From Chara braunii (taxonomy: Eukaryota; Streptophyta; Charophyceae; Charales; Characeae): a stretch of DNA of 31,946 bases. A program made the position numbers and the translations under genes. The first letter of the stretch is position 1. Every line of letters starts with the position of its first letter. Below, in pieces: positions 19,560-27,649 of the stretch. The DNA lies in the NCBI GenBank assembly GCA_003427395.1, contig BFEA01000721.1, positions 77,303 through 109,248 of the forward strand. The letters run 5' to 3'. The notes beneath the pieces were generated by a model. The model was not told where the DNA came from, made no database searches, and worked only from the letters and a program-made list of their open reading frames with translations.

Positions 19560-20345
19560 GGCTTGGTGTAACGCGTGGTAAGAAGGATGCGTCCTAGTCG
19601 ACCGATGACGAGTCACTCTTGGGACTTCAGCCCCCCAGTGCGTAGGCTTGCGTACGGGTCCGATAGAGGCGTGGAACCGCGCGTACCCGCTTTGCTAGAA
19701 CGTACGAGAAAACGCCCTCGGCTGGTCCACCTCTGCGATCGCGTGTAAAATCCTTCCTACTGTGGACTGGTAGCTCGGCGGGGATACGCCCACCTCAGGG
19801 ATGGTGACAACTCCCGCAGGTGGAGGTAAGTTGTACCTCGCGTGACCCTATCCTATCGTAGGGGGTGGCAAGAGGTATGGTTGGCGCACTCGGCTGGAGC
19901 GGCAACGCTCTACAACTAAAGTCCTGTCGAATCCTGTGTGACACAGTCGGGAAGGTCCCCTTTCATTGCGGGGACTGTGCGCTCAACAGTGCGGCCTGGA
20001 ACAACCGCGCGGATGCTGCACGGCCACTGCGCAAGGACGACACGCATAAATCGAGAAATGTTCCAAAATAAAATAAAATAAAACAAAATAAAATAAAATA
20101 AAACTTTTCAAGTCCATCGGGACTGAAACTCAGGTCTGTACTTTAACAGATCGTGGGGGGATGTCCATGATGTGACCACTGATATGGCCGTTGGCATAGC
20201 CAACGACATCTAGAAAGAAGGAAAACAAATAATGAAAGAATCTAACTTCAACTTGAAGTAAAGCGTCAAGTGACGCATAGGATACTGATTGGGACTTAGA
20301 GTCCCCATGAGCAACAACAGGCGCCCGTTTTTTAGGGCAGTCTGT
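19560..20345 (+). mobile_element. Family H repeat, copy H3 (most complete)
   Basis: This copy joins features seen separately elsewhere. Its left half matches H4 and H5: GTCCTAGTCGACCG, AACGCCCTCGGCT, then GGCG-GGGATA-CGCC (19777-19790), a large stem with loop TGGTGACAAC (19790-19823), GAGGTA-AGTTG-TACCTC, CCTATC...GTAGG and GGCGCACTCGGC. Its right half matches H1 and H2: GTCCCC...GGGGAC (19955-19975), CGCAAGGACGACACGCATAA, AGTCC-ATCG-GGACT (20111-20124), CAGGTCTGTA, CGTTGGC-ATA-GCCAACG (20189-20205), and the cassette GCGTCAAGTGACGC, GGGACTTAGAGTCCC, GCCCGTTTTTTAGGGC (20263-20338). It thus shows that H1/H2 and H4/H5 are parts of one element about 0.8 kb long. A TAAAA/TAAAC repeat interrupts it at about 20065-20105. 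No frame is conserved between copies. Confidence 0.75.
20263..20338 (+). other. Three-hairpin cassette of H3
   Basis: GCGTCAAGTGACGC (20263-20276), GGGACTTAGAGTCCC (20291-20305) and GCCCGTTTTTTAGGGC (20323-20338), each able to close fully. It is homologous to 4581-4647, where stem pairs are changed on both arms. A palindrome ACTTCAACTTGAAGT (20245-20259) precedes it. Confidence 0.85.
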
Positions 20346-20459
20346 CTCGTTCTATTCCAGGTAAGTTTTTCTTTTTTTCTGATTTTTCTTTAAGTTTTCT
20401 TTTTAGATTTGCTATAATTTTTTCGTAGATTTTCTTTTAGTTTTTTTTTTTTTTTTTTT

Positions 20460-20637
20460 CGTGAATTTATTGAAGCGCCCGTTCGTTTTAATGAATGGGG
20501 TGTTGTTGCCATCAATAGGATGTGCAAAATCGAATGAACTTGCTGCCATAGGGCGGCTACGTCCGGGCACGGGTTTTGAAGCCTGGTACTTGAGTTACAA
20601 GGGGGTCTCTGCACACGCTTTGGGCGTTTTCAGTCTG

Positions 20638-20709
<72 letters not shown>

Positions 20710-21090
20710 GACTTTAGGTGCCCCCTTTGGTCTGAGGGGTAAAGATCGGCGCCCGTTTGCTTGAAAAATGGGTTGCAGATCGTTGTTTGTGCCTAATGAA
20801 AATTGCGTCCGGATACAAGCGCGTTAAGCAAAGGGGGCGTAGAAATCATTGTTGAACCTGACTCTTGTTTAACTTTGTGAGAGGCGGCCGTTCATTTTGA
20901 ACGGCGGGTGACCCCATGCACAGGAAAACGAGGGGGGGTGAAATAAAAAAAAAGAGAAAAAAAAAAAGGGTAAGGAAGAAAGAAAAAAAAAGGTAACGGC
21001 CACGTACATAGCCGTGACCGCGGAACATGTGCGGCATCATAACATTCTTGGGGGTGATGGGACTGCGCCTGTTCGTTTTAAACAGGCAGC
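20460..21090 (+). repeat. Array of GCGCCCGTT hairpins around a GA microsatellite
   Basis: Variants of one hairpin recur: CGCCCGTTCGTTTTAATGAATGGGG (near 20473), GCCCGTTTGCTTGAAAAATGGG (near 20751), GGCCGTTCATTTTGAACGGC (near 20886) and GCCTGTTCGTTTTAAACAGGC (21067-21088). They match the last hairpin of the H1 and H3 cassettes. A pure (GA)n lies at 20641-20707 and A/G tracts at 20940-20995. No gene was recognised. Confidence 0.7.
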
Positions 21091-21800
21091 AGTGAAATGG
21101 TTGAGTACAACCATTTCTAGGAACACCTGGCCTGGGAAAACGGCCACATACTTCTGGGGGTTGTTGAACTTGGTTTCCCTAGGGGAAAACCAAGACATCG
21201 GGCTCCTGGTCGTTGATTTAGATCGAGGGTCAGAAGCGCTGACGAATTTTGCCCGGTTGTGGGCAAAGCAGCTGCCCACATACCTTCAACTGGCTATAAA
21301 AGCTAGCTCGCCACCCAACAGCCTCACACTTGGGGCAGTGCTGCTTGGCCATTCACCTTAGTGAATGTTGGTTGGCTGCTGATGTGGGGCGGTGCTGCTG
21401 GAGAGGAGAAAGTTGGAGGTCTGCATGAGCTTTTGAGGAGTGGGGGAAGGGCCGCCATAGCCAAGGGCTGGAGGCTCTGTGCCCCACCCTCGTGCTGGTG
21501 CGGTGGCGGTAGTAAGGCTGCGTCAGGTCCGGACGGTGCGGCAAGCGACACCCGTTTCAGTGGGGTTGTGTTGCTGGACTGCTGCCATGGCATCAAGACC
21601 TTCCTAAGGGAAGGTGTTGCCGGATTTGCCGCGTGCGCTGAAGTTATTTTTAACGTACGTTTTAGAAGGTGTTGTGGGACTGACGGTGTGGTGGTATCAA
21701 GATCTCCCTAAGGGAAGGTGCTGTCCGTTTGGCGGCACGACGCGACAATTTTCTTTTTTTTGAGGTTACGTTGCCTAATTTTTGGCATGGAAGCGACACT
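21090..21800 (+). repeat. Hairpin-dense repeat region
   Basis: A short, mostly perfect stem-loop occurs about every 100 bp: AATGGTTG-AGTA-CAACCATT (near 21096), TTGGTTTCCC with GGGGAAAACCAA (near 21169), CATTCAC-CTTA-GTGAATG (near 21349), ACCTTCC-TAAG-GGAAGGT (21598-21615) and TCCC-TAA-GGGA (21705-21715). GTGTTGCCGG or GTGCTGTCCG follows the last two. Open frames of 115-116 codons in this stretch (21014-21361, 21361-21711) span the hairpins and are not considered genes. Confidence 0.6.
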
Positions 21801-23744
21801 TCGATGGGAAACTGCTGTCAATTTTCCGGCACGACAGCGTGATACTGGTTTCGACGACGTGGTGAGCAACAATTCCGCTTTTAATTTTTGATGTGTGCGG
21901 TGATGATGGATTATTCTCTCATGATCCTACGGTAGTATGGGCACAGGTGTATGATTGGGTCTGTGCAGTAGTCGTGCGTGAGCCGGCGGCATGAAGAAAG
22001 TGCAGAGTGAGTGCACACGACCGTGATTATTGGGCACGCGGCATATGTCGTTTTTAACCACGGCCACCTTTATTTTTTTGCGGCGTGCTGAGCAAGCAGA
22101 TTTTAAGTTTGGGACCAAGCGGTGCTTTGATGGTAACGTGGGACCATCTGGGACCATTTTGAGACCAGGTGGGACTGATTTGAGATTAGAACCGAGATAT
22201 TGGTGTGGCTATTGTGAGCGGACGTGGTGCTTGGAGGCGGCGTGGACTTGCGGCTGGTTGGGAAGTATCCTTAGTGGTGAAGTGCAGTTGGGACTATGTT
22301 GGGACGTTTGATACCGGTCTAAGCAGAGATGAGTTTGGGACACTGGGACCACGTAAAACTCATTCGTGGGAACACCCTCCTGGAGGGTTATCTAGCTTGA
22401 GAGTTTTTGTGGTCCAACCTATGTTATTTTGAACAATTGAGAGAGGATGCGAACCATGATTTAGGAGAAAGGCGACAACTTGCGGAGTTGTGAGCCGCAT
22501 ATTTTTCTACGGCGGTCATTTTCCTTTGATTGATATTTACTCGTTTTTTTTAGTAAGCCGGATCTAAACTTCACTCAAGGTTAGTTAAATGATTCAGATT
22601 TTTTTTCACGCCTGTGTGAGTCCGCACTTGCTTGACCCTGTTCATTGAATGTTCATTGAAAAAACAAAGGAAATATGCGTTTGCACGTGAATGGTGAGGT
22701 TTGACCTGTGTATGGGGTTACATTGGTTTCCTTTGAACTTGTCAGTTTGCTTTGAATGCAGGTAGGTAGAAGGATGCTTGCAAAGGAGATCGACTATGCC
22801 TATTGGAGATGAAGAAAAGAATTGTCCTCTTTCTACCTTTCGCCTGCCTGAATGTTAAAGGCAATTGTATTTTGAAATAAATAATTTCAATGGGTAATGT
22901 AAAAAAAAACTTGTGAACATAATGAAGGTAAAGATAATCAGACTTAGTTTTTTTTTTCCAGGGTTGATCCTTTATATCCCGGATGACCTTATCTACTTGT
23001 ACCCGTCTAAATGATTCTCATTCCTTATCCTTTCTAATTTTTTTCGTCCAAGCTATCTTGGACTTAGAAAAAATGAAAATAAATGAAAGCTACTCGCAGT
23101 GCATACATTTTCTTTCTCTCGAAAACATATGGGGTGGGGGTTCGTTGCTTTAGTAGTCGACTCTGTTATCGACCCAAAGTGGACCATTCTACGGGAAAGT
23201 ACTATGCCGATTCGGTGGAGACGACCCGATTTCTGAAATCCGAGTCTTGTGCTCGGACGAGGAGTAGGAGTACCCTAGACCACTTCCTAGAGTAAGAGGC
23301 ATGCAACACTTCAAGCAATGCCCCTGAACAAGGATCATTTGCAAAGCAGTCTTGCATCCAAGAAGATTAGAAATATATGGAGGCAGGTGTGTGTGCCTAA
23401 TCTTAGATTTGGCGGTAGGCTGGAATGAATGACTTTGGCAACGTGTCTCATCAAGTCAAAACTAAGGCAGCCTACTACCTTGTCAGCTGCATCTTTATTA
23501 TTGTCGATAGCCAACTCCATGTTGACGATTGTTTGATTGTTTTGTGGGGTTCGACCTGAGATGGTCGGATTTCATTTTGATATTATGTTATTGAATGTGT
23601 TGTATGATGATTTAAGTTCGTTTAGTTATTATTTCATATTGGATATATTTTTCTCGACTACGGAGGATCTCTTTTAATGTGATTATATGTGGATGTATTA
23701 ATTATTTTTTTACGGTGTGTTTAAAGGACTAGGATGAATGGTGG
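21801..23744. other. Unassigned region
   Basis: No recognised gene. Repeated GGGACCA-type motifs lie at about 22140-22180. A/T-rich sequence follows 22430, and 23000-23740 is typical non-coding A/T-rich sequence. Confidence 0.45.
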
Positions 23745-24172
23745 TTTCACTCTTGGTTGAGATCGTCCTAGTCGACCGGCGTCAAGTTCGTACTTAGGAG
23801 ATCAGCGCCCTAACAAGCGGACGACGTCCGGGTCCACTTCAAGTTGGCGTTAACCAAGCGTATCTATACTACAACGAACGACCAAACGCCCTCGGCTAAT
23901 CTACGTCTGCGATTGCATCTAAAAAATTTCACGCGTGGGTCAGTAGCTCGGTAGGGATATGCCTCTAAGGGTGGTAACAACCCCTTAGGGAAGGAAAGTT
24001 TATGCCCCGCCGAAACCTATCCTCTCATAGGAGACCGCGAGAAGTATAGCTAGTGCACCCGGCTAAAGCGACAAAGGGACGACGAGACCTCGTCCGCCTT
24101 GGCAGTTCGTGGGGTTATTATACTTCGTGCCCCAAGTTGTATCTTTTTTCTTTTATTTACTCCTGCGTGACA
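23745..24172 (+). mobile_element. Family H repeat, copy H4, left part
   Basis: Matches the left half of H3 and all of H5: TCGTCCTAGTCGACCGGCG, CTACAACGAACGACCAAACG, CCCTCGGCT, then GGTA-GGGATA-TGCC (23950-23963), CTAAGGG...CCCTTAG around loop TGGTAACAA (23965-23988) and CCTATC...ATAGG. It is cut at CTGCGTGACA by MITE M2. The remaining H4 sequence resumes at 24694 with CATGGCCGGGAGTG, which aligns with CGCCCGGGAGGACC of H5 and CAGTCGGGAAGGTCC of H3. Confidence 0.75.
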
Positions 24173-24693
24173 CAACATAAAAATTCCCACGAGAAATTAA
24201 AGTTGAAAAAACATTCCATAAAAAAACAACCCTTCATATTTATAAATTATCATTCCAATGTTTGTCTAATTCTAAAATTTCCAGTTTTATTTGATAAATT
24301 TTCGTCTAAATATGAGTTTTCCCTTCCAACTACATTTATTTGTTCAAGATGGAATGGAAGTCTGGAAGAGTTTATTAAATGTTTTAATTAAACTTTCATT
24401 CTACTACAACAAATACCGTCTAATTCAGATTGGACTAACTTATTTATGGCTGAAAATCCTTACTTAGAATGATAGTCCAATTAAAATATTTCAGGAACTC
24501 ATCCAGACTTTCATTCGATCTATAGCATGTAGTTCAAATAAGAAGGGATACCCCATTCTTGGAAGGAAAATTTTCAAGTAAGACATAAAATTTTAAAATT
24601 GAAATGACATTTTTTAAGATGAATGAAAATTTGAAATTTAGAATGTAATTTTACTACATAATGATTATTTAATTCTGGGAATTTTTTTTTTTG
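24173..24693 (-). mobile_element. MITE family M, copy M2, inserted in H4
   Basis: A full-length copy of about 521 bp, reversed relative to M1 and M3. It starts CAACATAAAAATTCCCAC and ends in GGGAATTTTTTTTTTTG. Arms form an imperfect fold-back around the centre near 24405-24420 (CTACTACAACAAATA). CA flanks both sides (24171-24172 and 24694-24695), and H3 shows the empty site with CA present. No coding capacity, so it depends on a transposase made elsewhere. Confidence 0.8.
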
Positions 24694-25115
24694 CATGGCC
24701 GGGAGTGCTCTTACCTTTGTGAAAAAGGCAGTTCACTTTGGCGTTCAACAATGCGTACCTATGCTACAACGAACGAGCAAACGCCCTCGGTCGGCTTACC
24801 TCTGCAATTGCATTATAAAAGTATTCGCACGTGGACCATTAGCACGGCGGGGATACGCCCCTAAGGGTGGTGACAACCCCTTAGGGAAGGTAAGTTGTAC
24901 CCCGTGAGAACCTATCCTGTCGTAGGGGACCGCGGTGTGTACGGCTGGCGCACTCGACCGGAGTGGCGAAGGGTCGACACGGGTTACTGTGTCGTCTCCG
25001 AGTTGTCTCTGAAAAGTTTAAAGGCTAAGTTTCTCCTGCGTGAAGCGCCCGGGAGGACCCTCGCTTGGGCGGGGGCCGATGCGCTCGACAATGCTCTGTT
25101 TCAGGTAAGTTTTTT
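24694..25115 (+). mobile_element. End of H4 and family H copy H5
   Basis: The rest of H4 occupies about 24694-24725. H5 then starts (GTTCACTTTGGCGTTCAACA) and carries GGCG-GGGATA-CGCC (24846-24859), the nine-pair stem CCCTAAGGG with CCCTTAGGG (24858-24886), GGTA-AGTTG-TACC, CCTATCCTGTCGTAGG and GCGCACTCGACC. TGCATTATAAAAGTA at about 24812 resembles a TATA box but is not conserved in H3. The copy ends near the splice-donor-like CAGGTAAGT at 25102-25110. Confidence 0.7.
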
Positions 25116-25263
25116 CCTTTTGCTACCTTTTGTTTTTTTTTAAATCATTTTTTCTCTTCCCTCCCCCCATTTTGCAACGTGGTTGGCGCAGTTTCTAACA
25201 GACAAACGGACACCATGAAGGGGAAGGGGCAACACTCTAACATCCACCACATGCATAAAAGAC

Positions 25264-25346
25264 AAAACTTATGGTGATGTAAATTTCCATGTTTTAGAGG
25301 GGGGCAAAACTTATGGCGATGTATTTTTCCATGTTTTAGAGGAGGA
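25264..25346 (+). repeat. Tandem duplication of about 43 bp
   Basis: AAACTTATGGTGATGTAAAT then TTCCATGTTTTAGAGG is followed at once by a second copy with AAACTTATGGCGATGTATTT. A few substitutions separate the copies. Confidence 0.85.
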
Positions 25347-25445
25347 TTCCCCGCGCGGTGGTCTGTTTTAGTGAAGGATTTATTTTCACCACGAGGGGGA
25401 AGAGGAATGCCACACAATTCCATCTGGATTCGAACTCAAACCTGC

Positions 25446-25703
25446 ATCAGATGAAAAACTCTACAGGTACCTTGAGGTGGGCACCAACCACTGCCCTCAA
25501 GGTACCTGTGGCAAAAGTCAAACCAGACTATCATTCACCCATATCAGATGTAAAACTCTACAGACTGTCGGTTCACACCCCATCACAAGCAAGCATGAAC
25601 CGACAGTCTGTAGAGTTTTTCATTTGGTGTGGGTGAGTGATAGTCTGCTTTGACTTTTGCCACAGGTACCTTGAGGGCAGTGGTTGGTGCCCACCTCAGG
25701 GTA
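25446..25703. repeat. Long near-perfect inverted repeat, 108-bp arms
   Basis: Arm 25468-25575 is complementary to 25596-25703 with about seven mismatches, leaving a 20-base loop (25576-25595). Transcribed from either strand it would give one long hairpin. Inside each arm is a second inverted repeat: AGGTACCTTGAGG at 25465-25477 pairs with the copy at 25495-25507. ATCAGATGAAAAACTCTACAG at 25446-25466 is a direct repeat of 25545-25563, so the left arm is preceded by an extra copy of its own inner end. High arm identity means recent origin or ongoing conversion. Confidence 0.92.
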
Positions 25704-25745
25704 TCAGTTGTCGGACATTCGTTGATGCTTAACCACAACCGGGGT

Positions 25746-25815
25746 TATATATATATATATATATATATATCTGTATATATATGTTTGTGACGATATATAT
25801 ATATATATATATATA
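25746..25815. repeat. (TA)n microsatellites
   Basis: TA tracts at 25746-25770 and 25793-25815, separated by CTGTATATATATGTTTGTGACG. Confidence 0.95.
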
Positions 25816-26078
25816 TTCAAACAGAGTTACCTGATAAACCGTAGGCAGAGAGGGAGAAGAGGACAACAAACGAGGGGTTATGACAAACTGTTTCGTCGGA
25901 GTTTCACCGACTCTGCAGGAGGCTGAACCCTCAATAGTATATATATATATATATATTCAAACAGAGTTACCTGATAAACCGTAGGCAGAGAGGGAGAAGA
26001 GGACAACAAACGAGGGGTTATGACAAACTGTTTCGTCGGAGTTTCACCGACTCTGCAGGAGGCTGAACCCTCAATAGT
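25816..26078 (+). repeat. 140-bp tandem duplication, two units
   Basis: The 123-bp segments 25816-25938 and 25956-26078 appear identical, starting TTCAAACAGAGTTACC and ending CCCTCAATAGT. A (TA)n spacer precedes each, giving a 140-bp period. GTTTCGTCGGAGTTTCACCG and ACTCTGCAGGAGG lie inside. A diverged reverse-complement copy of the middle part is at about 26405-26480. Confidence 0.92.
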
Positions 26079-26685
26079 CTACAAAATCCCTTAACTGATA
26101 TATATATATATCGTCAATAACTGATATATATATATGTATATATATAAATACATTATAAATATGTAATCATCTATCAATGCATTATATTATTTATATAAAT
26201 ATTTTTTAAATACTAGACCAACATCACGTCTACACAGTTTAAAGAGAGAAAAACTATAAAACCATTAATTATATCTAGTGTACTATATATACAATATATT
26301 TAACCAATGCATTATACCTAACCAAAGTGTTATGAGACCACTTGCCCAACTGAATCCATATATAATATAAAAATAAATATACATATATATACTTATATAT
26401 AACCTCATGATCAGTAGGTGAAGCTCTGATCAAACAAGTTATCACAATCCCTCGTTTGTTGTCCTCCTCTTCCTCTTTATTTATAGTTTACAAACCAACT
26501 TTGTCATCCAAGCCTTCTGGACTCGTAGAACCAAATTTCAACAGTAAAAAAAAAAAGGAAAATACCAAAGAAAAAGGAGGTCAAATAATTTGAGTTCCTC
26601 CCCTTAATTTTTTATTTTTCTATATCATTGATAAATCAATCACAAAAAATCAATCAATCGATCCATGACCGTTATATGGAGACGG
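26079..26685. other. A/T-rich stretch with an inverted relic of the 140-bp unit
   Basis: 26095-26410 is largely TA-rich. At 26449-26470, CCCTCGTTTGTTGTCCTC is the reverse complement of GAGGACAACAAACGAGGG in the unit at 25816. Flanking similarity extends to about 26405 (rc: AGAGCTTCACC against GGAGTTTCACC). No gene otherwise. Confidence 0.7.
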
Positions 26686-27074
26686 TCAGCGCCTGGATGG
26701 GGACCAGGCCGTGCACAAGATGAATAGCTCCACCAGGATCAAGAAGGCAACGATGATGATGAACACCATTAGCATGAATTTGACGACAAACAGGGTCAAA
26801 ATCGAAATGAAAAGTAGTGTCTGACGCTGAACATGAGCAACAGTCCGATCACCACGATCGACAGTACTGTCACCACGATGATGACGCGAATTTGAGATGC
26901 ACCTAAATGAAGATCGTGGCGTGAACCACCACGAACACGATGACAATTAACACAAGGACGAAGATTTGTTGTCGTTGTTACTATTGCAAGCACAATAACG
27001 AGCTGAAAGATGAACATTACGAGGGATCGAAATAACGAATACCACCAATCATCGAAAAAGACGCCGAACACCAT
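26686..27074 (-). pseudogene. Possible small multi-span membrane protein, frameshifted
   Basis: From an ATG at 27074 the minus strand reads MVFGVFFDDWWYSLFRSLVM and a hydrophobic stretch (FIFQLVIVLAIV). Next come a polar part with CVNCHRVRGG, then a second hydrophobic stretch (VIIVVTVLSIVVIGLLLMF), and it stops at FRF near 26796. The overlapping frame continues with ILTLFVVKFMLMVFIIIVAF and LILVELFILCTAW, and ends at 26686. Joining them needs one frameshift near 26800. Three or four membrane spans in order suggest a real protein relic, but no family is recognised. Repetitive GTG/ATC codons could also give hydrophobic frames by chance. Confidence 0.3.
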
Positions 27075-27307
27075 AGCAAGTGAGCATGACCACGACCATA
27101 AACAGGAGGGACGGACCCAAACTCGCTGCTGTCGGTTACGTCTATGGGTCTTGCTCCACTACTCATCAAATGTAAAAAATGGAAATGATTTTTTTGCTAA
27201 CCGTGACTGTCAAATTCCCTGTCAGGTTAGTACACAGCGTGACACCACGTTCGACTTTAGGTTCATCCCGCATTATCAGTTTTTGACAATAACTTTTTTT
27301 TTTTTTT

Positions 27308-27309
<2 letters not shown>

Positions 27310-27388
<79 letters not shown>

Positions 27389-27397
27389 TCTCTCTCT
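27310..27397. repeat. (CT)n microsatellite
   Basis: A CT tract, slightly interrupted near its ends, preceded by a T run (27293-27309). It is the reverse-complement equivalent of the (GA)n tracts elsewhere. Confidence 0.97.
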
Positions 27398-27649
27398 GCA
27401 TGTCGAGTGTGCTCCTCCTTCTCCAGTGCAGCTGTGCTCCAGCTCGCTCACTTTCGTGCTCTTTCTCTCTCTTGCATACTCGGTCTCCTTTATGCTTAAG
27501 CCCTGCTCCACCAGATGTACATAGTGAGACTGAATCTTCTGCTAAAACATGGTTAGATACATTGCAATTTTTTTAATTGTTTTTTTTGTTATTTATCTCG
27601 TACTTCATTTTGTCATTTCAATCGCACTACTTGATTCACACGCACTATT

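Noticed and set aside
21014-21711. Pair of 115-116-codon frames as genes
   Set aside because: They run through a series of perfect hairpins, overlap minus-strand frames of similar length and have no recognisable domain.
24812-24826. TATA-box-like CATTATAAAAGTA in H5 as a promoter
   Set aside because: It is not conserved in H3 or H4 and no transcript start evidence can be read from sequence.
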